From RGIG8775 sp045128735 (GTDB lineage: Bacteria; Bacillota; Clostridia; Oscillospirales; CAG-272), in the NCBI GenBank assembly GCA_045128735.1, contig JBGVRT010000007.1, positions 31,691 to 95,690 of the forward strand: a stretch of 64,000 bases of DNA. Direction: 5' to 3'. This document shows positions 23,733 through 32,217 of this stretch, piece by piece. Position 1 is the stretch's first letter, and each line of letters starts with the position of its first letter. The position numbers and the translations under genes were made by a program. The notes under the pieces were generated by a model, which saw nothing but the letters and a program-made list of their open reading frames with translations, had not been told where the DNA came from and made no database searches.

Positions 23733-25841
23733 ATGGAAAAGTATAAAGTTTTACCCGTAAAGATTGATGAGAGTATTGTTGGAAAGAAACCTCTCGTCAT
23801 AAGCTCAATTGAGGATTGCTACGTTATAAACGGAGATGAAGTAAGCGGAAGCAATCAATTAAGAGACAGCAACTTCGGTGCTTCGGAGGTTTTACAGTTT
23901 AAGGGCGATTCCAAAAACGGCAAGTTGTTCCGCAAGGTCTTTATTAAATTTGATTTGTCTGGTCTTGTAGGCGAACCTGTAAAGAGAGTTTCGCTCAGAC
24001 TTTACGGCGTCAGTGCGCAGGGCGCTGAAAATACCGACGCATTTCTTTATGAAACCGATGCGGAGGCGTGGAATGAAAAAGAGATAACCTTTAACAATGC
24101 ACCTGAAGAAGGTAAACTTATAACGGTTGCCAAAGCCGGTAAGAGTCATAATTTCTGGGATATAAGTGATTATGTAACAGAAAAGCTTGCAGAGGGAAAA
24201 AAGATTGTTTCGTTCGTACTTATAGGTGATGAAAAAGAGCCGTTCCACGTTCAGTTTGCCTCAAGCAGACACGGCACAGAATATGGTCCTTCTCTTGTTG
24301 TTTCTTATTCCGAGAATGGATTTTTGACTCAAATAGCAACCAATACAAGTGCAGGCGAGGTTTGGGAACGTGCCGCAAAAATGGTTGAGGAATGGGCAGA
24401 TGATTGGTACGACGTGCTCCAAAGAGGCGATGCACCCGCAAAGCTTGTCAAGGAAAAGCCCGAGGAATACGCAAACTTGGTTGACGTTTCCTCCAAGCCA
24501 GATAAGCCTTATGTAAAGCGTCCTACAAGATTGGTTGAAAATATCAAGGGATACGAGCAGGTCAAGAAGGGCGAAATAAAGCTTGATGAATACGGCGGAT
24601 ACATATGCGATAAGAAGTTCAATGCAACCGGCTGGTTTCACGTAGAGGAGAAGGACGGCAGACTTTGGACGGTTACTCCCGAGGGTAATCCATTCTTCAG
24701 AATGGCTATGGTTTCTATCTCTCCCGGAGGTGAGGGCAGACAGCATAACGCCGTTATGGCTAAGCACGGTACACTTGAAAATTGGGCTGAATATGAGACC
24801 GTGCATCTCCGCGATGATCTCGGTTACAATGCGCTTGGCGGTTGGTCCTCAATAAATCTGCTTTCAAACGTTAAAAAGCCGCTTGTGCTTTCTCAGATAG
24901 TCAATTTCGTTTCAATGTACGCAAGAACGCACGACATGAATAATTCCACCGGGGGAAGTACAACCTTTGTGGGCGGAGTTATGCCTGTCTTTGATCCTAC
25001 CTTTGAGGATTTTGCCGATAAGAGAGCGGCAGAGGTTGTAACTCCTTACGCTAACGATCGTCATATATACGGATGGATGAGTGACAACGAGCTTCATTCT
25101 GAGCTAAAAATGCTTGACGCTTATCTTATGGCCAACGTTGAAAATCCTTGGTTTGCGTATTCTTACGCAACGGCTTGGACTTTTCTTCGTACGGTTACGG
25201 GAAAAGAAAACGCAGGACTTTGGGACGTTACCGACGAGCATCGCAAGCTTTTCCGCGCTATGGTATACAACAGATATTTCCGTATAGTTTCAAGTGCTGT
25301 TAAAAAGTATGCGCCCAACCATATGTTTATGGGAAGCCGCTTCCTGCCCGGATGCTACCGCGACGAGTACGTTCATCGCGTAGCGGGTAAGTGGTGTGAT
25401 GTAATAAGCCTTAACTACTACGGTGCATGGACACCCGACAGCGAGCTTATGAAAAATATTCAAAAATGGTCGGGAACTCCGTTTATTATTACCGAGTGGT
25501 ATGCAAAGGGAATGGATGTTCAGGCAAAAGATCCGAGACTTACCAATATGTCGGGGGCGGGCTTTACCGTAAAGACTCAGAAGGACAGGGGATATTTCTA
25601 TCACAATTATACTCTTAAGCTTATGGAATGCAAGGGATGTGCGGGCTTTGACTGGTTTAAGTGTTGGGATAACGACCCCGATAATCTTAAGACAGACCTG
25701 TCCAACAGAAACTCCAACAAGGGTATTTACGATAACGATTATATAGAATATACCGAGCTCACCGATGAGATGAAGATCGTGAACAGAAATTGTTACAAGC
25801 TTATAGATTTCTTTGATTCCGACCCAAGCAGAAACGTATAA
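23733..25841 (+). CDS. DNRLRE-domain glycoside hydrolase-like protein, tandem copy 2
   Basis: This 702-residue protein aligns end to end with copy 1: MEKYKVLPVK start, DNRLRE-type domain at about 25-190 (RKVFIKFDLSGL, WNEKEITFNNAP), then the same barrel (GWFHVEEKDGRLWTVTPEG). E453 in GWMSDNEL and E588 in ITEWYAKG are the predicted catalytic pair, again 135 residues apart. The N-terminal domain has diverged much more than the barrel, and the two copies differ at the loop after the second strand (SPGGEGRQHN against SPGASPNQRE), which may alter specificity. It has no signal peptide. Independent promoter and terminator suggest separate regulation. The substrate is unknown. Confidence 0.8.
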   Translation: MEKYKVLPVKIDESIVGKKPLVISSIEDCYVINGDEVSGSNQLRDSNFGASEVLQFKGDSKNGKLFRKVFIKFDLSGLVGEPVKRVSLRLYGVSAQGAENTDAFLYETDAEAWNEKEITFNNAPEEGKLITVAKAGKSHNFWDISDYVTEKLAEGKKIVSFVLIGDEKEPFHVQFASSRHGTEYGPSLVVSYSENGFLTQIATNTSAGEVWERAAKMVEEWADDWYDVLQRGDAPAKLVKEKPEEYANLVDVSSKPDKPYVKRPTRLVENIKGYEQVKKGEIKLDEYGGYICDKKFNATGWFHVEEKDGRLWTVTPEGNPFFRMAMVSISPGGEGRQHNAVMAKHGTLENWAEYETVHLRDDLGYNALGGWSSINLLSNVKKPLVLSQIVNFVSMYARTHDMNNSTGGSTTFVGGVMPVFDPTFEDFADKRAAEVVTPYANDRHIYGWMSDNELHSELKMLDAYLMANVENPWFAYSYATAWTFLRTVTGKENAGLWDVTDEHRKLFRAMVYNRYFRIVSSAVKKYAPNHMFMGSRFLPGCYRDEYVHRVAGKWCDVISLNYYGAWTPDSELMKNIQKWSGTPFIITEWYAKGMDVQAKDPRLTNMSGAGFTVKTQKDRGYFYHNYTLKLMECKGCAGFDWFKCWDNDPDNLKTDLSNRNSNKGIYDNDYIEYTELTDEMKIVNRNCYKLIDFFDSDPSRNV

Positions 25842-25848
25842 TTTATCA

Positions 25849-25874
25849 GACCGCTCCGCAGGGAGCGGTCTTTC
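25849..25874 (+). terminator. Intrinsic terminator of tandem glycosidase copy 2
   Basis: GACCGCTCC (25849-25857) pairs perfectly with GGAGCGGTC (25862-25870) around a 4-base loop; only a short T run (TTT) follows. Confidence 0.8.
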
Positions 25875-25937
25875 CATAATATAGGTGTAAAAATATTATA
25901 AAAGTCAAAATAATATCAAAATAATTGCGTTTATCTG

Positions 25938-25966
25938 TTGACAAAATTTGCATTATGTGATATTAT
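25938..25966 (+). promoter_or_regulatory. Promoter of the biotin/sodium decarboxylase operon
   Basis: TTGACA (25938-25943) and TATTAT (25961-25966) are 17 bases apart, with extended TGATATTAT. The leader of about 75 bases contains a small palindrome TGAAATTTCA near 25998. Confidence 0.75.
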
Positions 25967-26049
25967 TAAGTATAATAGGGGTAGAAGTGGTGTTTGATGA
26001 AATTTCATTTTTCATTGCTTCGAAAAACTAAAGAAAATGGAGGCAACTT

Positions 26050-27402
26050 ATGGAGAAGAACAGCACAGTTGGTGCAGTGAAGATCAATGCGCTTTTTGAT
26101 GCAGGCACGTTTGTTGAGCTCGGTTCTTACGTTCGCAGAAATGGCAATCCCGAGGAGTACGAGGGTGTTGTTTGCGGTTACGGAGCAATCGACGGCAAGC
26201 TTGTTTTCGCATTCTCGCAGGATAGCGACAGAATGAAGGGCGCTTTCGATGAGATTCACGCAAAGAAAATCGAAAAACTTTATGAAATGGCAATCAGGAA
26301 CGGAGCTCCCGTTGTTGCATTGCTTGATAGCGCAGGCGCGCTTATTTACGATGGAGCGGCAGCTCTTTCGGGTTACGGACGCGTTATGAAATGCGTTTCG
26401 GATGCTTCTGGTGTGATTCCTCAGATAGCAATCGTTAACGGTATTTGCGCAGGTATGTCCGCAACTATCGCCGCAATGTTTGACCTTGTGGTTACCGCAG
26501 GGGACAAGGCTCAGCTTTACGTAAATCCTCCTTTTGTTCTCGGTAAGGAGAACGGAACTGCAGCTCACGCGGCAGCAACAGGTATTGTGGCTCTTACGAC
26601 TGAGAACGAAGATGCGGCTAATGAAAAGGTACGCGAGCTTATCGCTCTTATTCCTTCCAATAACGCCGAGGGCACTACTCTCGAAGTTAATGAGGATGAC
26701 CTTAACAGAACTGTTAGCGCACAGGGAAGCGCTGAGGAGATTATCACTGAAATTGCCGATTGCAATAAGTTCGTTAAGCTTTACGCGGATTATGCTCCCG
26801 AGATGATCGTTGGTATTGCAAGCTTTGGCGGAATCGGTACGGGCGTTGTTTATGCTAACGGAAAGATAGGCGTTGGCGGTGCAAGAAAAGCTGCAAAGTT
26901 TGTTTCTATGTGCGACAGCTTCAATATTCCCGTGCTTACTCTCGTTGACAGTGAGGGCGTTGCATGTGATAAGGAATCTGAGAATGCCCCTCTTGCAAGT
27001 GAGCTTGCAAAGCTGGCGTTTGCATATACAGCGGCTAAGAACGCAAAGGTCACCGTTGTTGTTGGCAAGGCTTACGGTGCGGCTTATACGCTTATGGGCT
27101 CCAAGTCTGTTGGTGCGGATATCGCGTTTGCACTTGAAAGTGCTTGCATCAGTATTCTTCCTCCCGAGGCGGCAGTTGCTTTTGCTTGGAATGATAAGAT
27201 CACTGCGGACAAGTCCCGCGAGGACCTTGAAAACGAGTGGAAAGAGAAGTGCGCTTCTCCCGTTGATGCGGCTGAGAAGGGTGAGATAGACGATATAATC
27301 GAAAATGCTGAGCTTCGTCAGAGAATTTGTGCCGCTCTCGGCATGATGTTCTCTAAGACAGACGTTGCTCCCACTCGCCGTCACGCAAATATGCCTCTTT
27401 AA
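26050..27402 (+). CDS. 12S/MmdA-type carboxyltransferase subunit (acyl-CoA carboxyltransferase family)
   Basis: This 450-residue protein belongs to the crotonase-fold carboxyltransferase family of methylmalonyl-CoA decarboxylase alpha, transcarboxylase 12S and acyl-CoA carboxylase beta. The N-domain has GYGAIDGKLVFAFSQD and ALLDSAGALIYDG; the C-domain has GGIGTGVVYANGKIGVGGARKAAKF and ILPPEAAVAFAW. It is shorter than the usual 500-520 residues and lacks the customary N-terminal helix. The acyl-CoA substrate is not evident. It is followed directly by OadG, biotin carrier, OadB and a 5S-type carboxyltransferase, so it should work with a membrane sodium pump. AATGGAGG precedes the ATG. Codon bias is strong. 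Confidence 0.85.
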   Translation: MEKNSTVGAVKINALFDAGTFVELGSYVRRNGNPEEYEGVVCGYGAIDGKLVFAFSQDSDRMKGAFDEIHAKKIEKLYEMAIRNGAPVVALLDSAGALIYDGAAALSGYGRVMKCVSDASGVIPQIAIVNGICAGMSATIAAMFDLVVTAGDKAQLYVNPPFVLGKENGTAAHAAATGIVALTTENEDAANEKVRELIALIPSNNAEGTTLEVNEDDLNRTVSAQGSAEEIITEIADCNKFVKLYADYAPEMIVGIASFGGIGTGVVYANGKIGVGGARKAAKFVSMCDSFNIPVLTLVDSEGVACDKESENAPLASELAKLAFAYTAAKNAKVTVVVGKAYGAAYTLMGSKSVGADIAFALESACISILPPEAAVAFAWNDKITADKSREDLENEWKEKCASPVDAAEKGEIDDIIENAELRQRICAALGMMFSKTDVAPTRRHANMPL

Positions 27403-27419
27403 TTATAGGAGGATATACA

Positions 27420-27851
27420 ATGGAAAATACAGTATTGAACGACGTTGTAAGCGACGTAGCTCAGGTGGTTAACGCAACCGAGAATCTCGGCGGAGCGTTC
27501 TCTCCCGAGCGCTGGGCATATGCAGGTCAGATGACTCTGCTCGGTATGGTAATGGTTTTCTCTGTGCTCGCTATCCTTTGGGGAGTTCTTGCTATATTCG
27601 AAAAAGCAATGGCGCAGGGAACTGAAAAACCTGCTGAAAAGCCCGCAGAGGTTTCTGTCACTGCTCCCGTAGCAGAGGCGGCACCCGTCGCATCATCGTC
27701 GGATGATGAAGTAATTGCGGCAGTTATTGCCGCGGCTGTTGCGGCTTATATGGCGGCTGAGGGTAACACCGATGGCTCGTATAACGGCGGCTTCAGAGTT
27801 GTGTCCTTCCGCAGAGTTCAGGGCGGTAAGGCTTGGAATTCAAAATATTGA
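27420..27851 (+). CDS. OadG-family gamma/delta subunit of a sodium-pumping decarboxylase
   Basis: This 143-residue protein has one membrane helix (GMVMVFSVLAILWGVLAIFE, residues 41-60), an Ala/Pro/Glu-rich linker and a soluble tail with a second hydrophobic helix AAVIAAAVAAYMA. This is the OadG/MmdD layout, in which the subunit anchors and stabilises the carboxyltransferase on the OadB channel and may bind zinc. The basic C-terminus FRVVSFRRVQGGKAWN is characteristic of clostridial members. Gaps of 17 and 23 bases link it to its neighbours, and AGGAGGA precedes the ATG. Confidence 0.87.
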   Translation: MENTVLNDVVSDVAQVVNATENLGGAFSPERWAYAGQMTLLGMVMVFSVLAILWGVLAIFEKAMAQGTEKPAEKPAEVSVTAPVAEAAPVASSSDDEVIAAVIAAAVAAYMAAEGNTDGSYNGGFRVVSFRRVQGGKAWNSKY

Positions 27852-27874
27852 TTTGAAAGGGTTAGGTACAAATA

Positions 27875-28264
27875 ATGAAAACTTATAACATCACAATAAA
27901 TGGCGTAACCTACGCAGTCGAGGTTGAAGAGGTTGGCACAGTGGCGTCTGCTCCCGTTGCCGCTCCCGTAGCTCCCGCAGCAGCTCCTGCTGCACCTAAG
28001 GCGGCTCCCGTAGCAGCTCCTGCAGCTCCCAAGGCATCAGGTAAGGCAGGCTCTGTAGTTATCAAGGCTCCCATGCCCGGTAACATTATGAAAGTTAACG
28101 TTAAGCCCGGTGATGCAGTAAAGAAGGGCGACGTTCTTGTAGTTCTTGAGGCTATGAAGATGGAAAACGACGTTTGTGCTCCCGAGGACGGAACAGTTGC
28201 AAGCGTTGACGTTGCAAAGGGTGCAACAGTAGAGACCGACGCTGTTCTCGTAACTCTTAACTGA
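27875..28264 (+). CDS. Biotin carboxyl carrier subunit of the decarboxylase
   Basis: This 129-residue protein has an N-terminal strand pair (ITINGVTYAVEVEEVG), a flexible Ala/Pro linker of about 35 residues, and a biotinyl domain from about residue 58. The biotinylation motif is EAMKM with the target lysine at residue 95, and a typical end TVETDAVLVTLN. It carries the carboxyl group from the carboxyltransferase to OadB, where it is released as CO2. One carrier is encoded for two carboxyltransferases, which is central to the operon's interpretation. A biotin ligase is not in the window. Confidence 0.95.
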   Translation: MKTYNITINGVTYAVEVEEVGTVASAPVAAPVAPAAAPAAPKAAPVAAPAAPKASGKAGSVVIKAPMPGNIMKVNVKPGDAVKKGDVLVVLEAMKMENDVCAPEDGTVASVDVAKGATVETDAVLVTLN

Positions 28265-28308
28265 TTTTCTGAAACAATAAAAATCTATTGAAAGGAAAAC
28301 AGTAAGAA

Positions 28309-29490
28309 ATGCTTGATAGTTTTGTAAAATTCCTGGAAACAACAGGCGTTGCGAGATTGTTTAGCGAACCTGATTGGTGGAAGACCGCCATAATGTTCGT
28401 TATAGCAGGCGTACTTGTTTATCTTGCTATAGTAAAGCAGTTTGAGCCTCTGCTCTTGCTTCCTATTGCCGTGGGTATGCTTCTTACAAACCTTCCCGGC
28501 GCAAATCTTTTCCATTTGGAATACTTTATTCAGACCGAAGTGGATTTCGGCGAGGTTCTTCATCACGGAGGACTTCTTGACCTTCTTTACCTCGGCGTTA
28601 AGCTTGGAATTTATCCCTCGCTTATCTTTATTGGAATTGGCGCGATGACAGACTTTTCGCCCCTTATCTCAAACCCAAAGAGCCTGCTTATCGGTGCAGG
28701 CGCACAGTTTGGCGTGTTTGTTGCTTTTTCGGCGGCACTTCTTTCGGGCGCATTTACTCCCGAGCAGGCAGCAGCTATCGGTATCATAGGCGGCGCGGAC
28801 GGTCCTACGGCTATTCTTGTAACAAAGACGCTTGCGCCCGCACTTCTCGGTGCTATCGCTATCGCGGCGTACAGCTATATGGCTCTTATCCCTATGATAC
28901 AGCCTCCCTTTATGAAGATGCTCACGAATAAGAAAGAGCGTCAGATAAAGATGACAACTCTTCGTCAGGTCTCCAAGACCGAGAAGATACTTTTCCCCCT
29001 TATCGTTACCTTCGTTGTCGGTATGATCGTTCCCGACGCTGTTCCGCTTGTAGGATGTCTTATGTTCGGTAACCTCCTTAACGTTTGCGGAGTTACTGAC
29101 AGACTTTCCAAAACGGCGCAGAACGAGCTTATGAATATCGTTACGATATTCCTCGGTATTACCGTCGGAGCTACTGCAAGCGCAGAGAACTTCCTTCGCG
29201 GCGAGACTATCCTTATTATCGTATGTGGTCTTGTAGCCTTCTGCATTTCTACTTGCGGAGGACTTATCACAGCTAAGATAATGAACTGGATATCGGGCGG
29301 AAAGATCAACCCTCTTATCGGTTCTGCAGGTGTTTCGGCAGTTCCGATGGCGGCTCGCGTATCGCAAAAGGTCGGACAGCAGGAGGATCCCTCCAACTTC
29401 CTTCTTATGCACGCAATGGGTCCAAACGTTGCCGGTGTTATCGGTTCTGCGGTTGCCGCAGGTGTGTTCCTGTCTTGGTTTGCCGCGTGA
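28309..29490 (+). CDS. Sodium-translocating decarboxylase beta subunit (OadB/MmdB/GcdB family)
   Basis: This 393-residue integral membrane protein matches the beta subunits of biotin-dependent sodium-pumping decarboxylases. Conserved blocks include GIGAMTDFSPLISNP, the re-entrant motif IGGADGPTAILVTKTLAP with the sodium-site Asp, and the closing HAMGPNVAGVIGSAVAAG. It decarboxylates carboxybiotin and exports Na+. Subunit sequence does not separate oxaloacetate, methylmalonyl-CoA or glutaconyl-CoA systems; the neighbouring carboxyltransferases determine this. The gene sits between the carrier and the 5S-type gene with short gaps (44 and 24 bases). Confidence 0.94.
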   Translation: MLDSFVKFLETTGVARLFSEPDWWKTAIMFVIAGVLVYLAIVKQFEPLLLLPIAVGMLLTNLPGANLFHLEYFIQTEVDFGEVLHHGGLLDLLYLGVKLGIYPSLIFIGIGAMTDFSPLISNPKSLLIGAGAQFGVFVAFSAALLSGAFTPEQAAAIGIIGGADGPTAILVTKTLAPALLGAIAIAAYSYMALIPMIQPPFMKMLTNKKERQIKMTTLRQVSKTEKILFPLIVTFVVGMIVPDAVPLVGCLMFGNLLNVCGVTDRLSKTAQNELMNIVTIFLGITVGATASAENFLRGETILIIVCGLVAFCISTCGGLITAKIMNWISGGKINPLIGSAGVSAVPMAARVSQKVGQQEDPSNFLLMHAMGPNVAGVIGSAVAAGVFLSWFAA

Positions 29491-29514
29491 ATGAATTTTT
29501 ATGGAGGTATATAA

Positions 29515-30912
29515 ATGGCAAAGGTAAAAATTACAGAAACAGTTTTGCGTGACTCTCATCAGTCACTTATTGCTACAAGAATGACTACCGAAGAGATGCT
29601 TCCCATTCTTGAGCAGCTTGATAAAGTCGGCTATCATTCTCTTGAGGCTTGGGGCGGTGCAACATTCGACTCTTGTATGAGATTCCTTAATGAGGATCCT
29701 TGGGAGCGACTTCGCAAAATCCGCGACAAGGTAAAGAATACAAAGCTCCAAATGCTTTTCAGAGGTCAGAATATTCTCGGCTACCGTCACTATTCGGATG
29801 ACGTTGTTGAGTACTTCGTACAGAAGTCTATCGCAAACGGCATTGATATTATCCGTATTTTCGATGCGCTTAACGACCCCAGAAACCTTAAAACGGCTAT
29901 TGACGCAACCAAGAGAGAGAACGGTCACGTTCAGGCGGCTTTCAGCTATACAACGGGTCCCGTTTATACTCTTGACTACTATTCGCAGTATGCAAAGCAG
30001 CTTGAGGAGATGGGCGCTGATTCTATCTGCATCAAGGATATGGCGGGTCTGCTTAAGCCTTACGATGCATATGAGCTCGTTAAGACACTTAAGGAAAGCG
30101 TAAAGGTTCCGATTCAGCTTCATACTCACTATACAGCAGGTCTTGCTTCCATGACCCTTCTCAAGGGTATTGAGGCAGGTGTTGATATTGTTGATACGGC
30201 AATTTCTCCTATGGCTATGGGTACTTCACAGCCTCCCACGGAGACTCTTGTTGCAACTCTTGCAGGCACAGAGTATGATACGGGTATTGACCTTGCAGAG
30301 CTTGATAAGGTAACTAAGTATTTCGCACCTCTTCGCGAGAAATATCTTGCTGAGGGTCTGCTTAACCCCAAGGCTCTTAACGTTGACGTTAATGCGCTTC
30401 TCTATCAGGTTCCCGGAGGAATGCTTTCCAACCTTATGTCTCAGCTTAAGCAGGCAGGTAAGGAAGATAAGCTTATCGAGGTTCTTGAGGAAGTTCCGCG
30501 CGTACGTGCTGACGTAGGATATCCTCCTCTTGTAACTCCTTCTTCACAGATCGTTGGTACGCAGGCTGTGTTCAACGTTATCGGCGGCGAGAGATACAAG
30601 ATGGTAACCAAGGAATTCAAGGGTATCGTTAAGGGTGAGTATGGTAAGACCCCCGTTGAGATCGATCCCGCATTTGTTAAGAAGATAATTGGTGACGATG
30701 AGAGAATTTCTTGCCGTCCCGCAGATGCTCTTAAGCCAGAGCTTGATGAGCTTCGCGCAAAGATCGCGAACTACATTGAGCAGGACGAGGACGTTCTTTC
30801 CTATGCTCTCTTTGAGCAGGTTGCAGTCAAGTTCTTTGAGTACAGAAAAGCTCAGAAATACGGACTTGACGGTGACAATGCGGATGCCGCACTCGGCGTT
30901 CACAGCGTATAA
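29515..30912 (+). CDS. 5S/OadA-type carboxyltransferase (oxaloacetate/pyruvate), without biotin domain
   Basis: This 465-residue protein is the TIM-barrel carboxyltransferase of the HMG-CoA lyase-like family. Seen are TVLRDSHQS at the start, the GGATFDSCMRF block, the carboxylated lysine region CIKDMAGLLKP, and the metal ligands in QLHTHYTAG. A conserved C-terminal helical domain (VPGGMLSNL) follows. It transfers carboxyl from oxaloacetate to biotin, or the reverse to pyruvate. OadA of enterobacteria is about 590 residues with a fused biotin domain; here that domain is the separate protein at 27875, as in transcarboxylase 5S. It ends the operon and has strong codon bias. Confidence 0.93.
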   Translation: MAKVKITETVLRDSHQSLIATRMTTEEMLPILEQLDKVGYHSLEAWGGATFDSCMRFLNEDPWERLRKIRDKVKNTKLQMLFRGQNILGYRHYSDDVVEYFVQKSIANGIDIIRIFDALNDPRNLKTAIDATKRENGHVQAAFSYTTGPVYTLDYYSQYAKQLEEMGADSICIKDMAGLLKPYDAYELVKTLKESVKVPIQLHTHYTAGLASMTLLKGIEAGVDIVDTAISPMAMGTSQPPTETLVATLAGTEYDTGIDLAELDKVTKYFAPLREKYLAEGLLNPKALNVDVNALLYQVPGGMLSNLMSQLKQAGKEDKLIEVLEEVPRVRADVGYPPLVTPSSQIVGTQAVFNVIGGERYKMVTKEFKGIVKGEYGKTPVEIDPAFVKKIIGDDERISCRPADALKPELDELRAKIANYIEQDEDVLSYALFEQVAVKFFEYRKAQKYGLDGDNADAALGVHSV

Positions 30913-30921
30913 TTAAATTTT

Positions 30922-30954
30922 AAGGAGCTGTTCTGTGGAACAGCTCCTTTTTTC
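30922..30954 (+). terminator. Intrinsic terminator of the decarboxylase operon
   Basis: AAGGAGCTGTTC (30922-30933) and GAACAGCTCCTT (30938-30949) form a perfect 12-bp stem around TGTG, followed by a T run. Confidence 0.95.
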
Positions 30955-30973
30955 GTAATAATAGTGATTCATA

Positions 30974-31228
30974 TTACTTTGGGTGATGTGTTTTCCAATG
31001 CTCTTTTCGTGACATTAGTTGCAGATTTTTAGTTTTATTGTTGTGTTTGTCCCCGTCTATGTGGTGCACAATTTCGTTAGAACTCAACGGTCTACCTAAT
31101 TTTTTACTCATTTTATGACGGTGTTCGGGAGCGTATCCATTATTGCGTGCCTCTGAACTATTGGGGCGGTATACTTGTTTGTATCCTTCTTTTGTATAAT
31201 ATGGGTCGTGTTTTTTGAAAATTCCCAT
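30974..31228 (-). CDS. Small HNH endonuclease-motif protein
   Basis: This 84-residue protein ends in an HNH motif: VHHIDGDKHNNKTKNLQLMS with the last His in KEHWKTHHPK. The N-terminal half is basic and tyrosine-rich with no other domain. Such short HNH proteins resemble phage and intein-homing nucleases or solitary nucleases scattered in genomes. Codon use is AT-rich and less biased than the neighbours, consistent with recent acquisition, though the region is short. No methylase, terminase or immunity gene is adjacent. It lies alone, convergent with the decarboxylase operon. Confidence 0.75.
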   Translation of the reverse strand: MGIFKKHDPYYTKEGYKQVYRPNSSEARNNGYAPEHRHKMSKKLGRPLSSNEIVHHIDGDKHNNKTKNLQLMSRKEHWKTHHPK

Positions 31229-31366
31229 AAAGGTCTCATTTCTTAAAAGAATTTTGAGATATTTACAACGATATTATAAAAGAACAATTTGAAGTAATCA
31301 ATATTATTTGTTGTAATTTGTGTAAATGTTTTGTAAAATAGAAGCAACAAAAATTTTATGTTCGCT

Positions 31367-32206
31367 CTATTTGGCGATTGACTTTGCAATTTTGTAATAT
31401 GCTCTGCACATCTCCTCGAAAATTTCAGGGGGTAATTTGGTAGAAGGAGAGGTTTCAAGCGAGAACACTCCGTCAAATCCGATTTCCTTAAGTGCATTAC
31501 CGAATTCTGCCCAATCGATAACTCCGAAATATGGAGCCATATGCTTGTCGCCTTTGCCGTCGTTGTCGTGAACGTGGAGAACCTTAATCTCGCTTCCGAG
31601 ACGACGAACCTCCTCGGCGAGATCAAGCTCGTCAAATACCGAAACGTGCCCCGTGTCAAGACATATCTTGAAGTTTTCGTCGTTTATCTCGCGCACGAAT
31701 TTGAGAATTGCCTCTGGCTTTGAAAGCGGCAACTGCTTGAACGGCATATTTTCAAGGCAGATGGTAACACCCAAATCCTTTGCAAATTCCAGAAGCTCGC
31801 GCATAAATTTAAGGTTCAGCTCCCAAAATTCGCCGTCAAGCTCGGGAGGATTGTTGCATCCAAAGGGCATTATCGGGTGTATGACCCAATATTTGCATCC
31901 GAGCATGGAACAGGCGTAAATGCTTTTTTTCATTTTATCCATACGCTCGGCTCTGTCTTCGGGCGTATTGTCCTGAGGTGGATAACGCCACGGACCGTGC
32001 ACCTGTGATATCTCTATTTCCGCGTCTTCTGCAAGCTTTCTTTGACGCAGAAGATATGCTGTGAAATCATCGTCAGACATTGAATATACGGGCTTTGTTG
32101 TATCGACAAAATCAAAGTCTACGGCGGAGTATCCGATAGCGGCCAATTTCTTGTAGCCGTCGTCTCCCAAATAGTTGTATGCGGGCGATGTAATTCCTAT
32201 TTTCAT
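31367..32206 (-). CDS. Sugar phosphate isomerase/epimerase (xylose isomerase-like TIM barrel)
   Basis: This 279-residue protein has the AP endonuclease 2-like TIM barrel of the IolE/hydroxypyruvate isomerase superfamily. Metal-ligand segments are seen as VHGPWRYPP, ICLENMPF, ICLDTGHVSVF, VLHVHDNDGKGDKHMAPYFG and SLETSPS. Members isomerise or epimerise free or phosphorylated sugars and inositols. The start is 11 bases after the GH43 gene, in one operon, so it probably processes a sugar released by that enzyme. The exact reaction is not predictable. Confidence 0.88.
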   Translation of the reverse strand: MKIGITSPAYNYLGDDGYKKLAAIGYSAVDFDFVDTTKPVYSMSDDDFTAYLLRQRKLAEDAEIEISQVHGPWRYPPQDNTPEDRAERMDKMKKSIYACSMLGCKYWVIHPIMPFGCNNPPELDGEFWELNLKFMRELLEFAKDLGVTICLENMPFKQLPLSKPEAILKFVREINDENFKICLDTGHVSVFDELDLAEEVRRLGSEIKVLHVHDNDGKGDKHMAPYFGVIDWAEFGNALKEIGFDGVFSLETSPSTKLPPEIFEEMCRAYYKIAKSIAK

Positions 32207-32217
32207 AAATACCTCTC

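Noticed and set aside
25998..26007. Palindrome TGAAATTTCA in the leader of the decarboxylase operon as an operator
   Set aside because: Only 10 bp, AT-rich and without a second copy; expected by chance in such sequence. Mentioned with the promoter but not claimed as a site.
30974..31228. HNH protein as part of a defence island
   Set aside because: It is solitary, with no helicase, methylase, reverse transcriptase or immunity gene next to it; its neighbours are metabolic.
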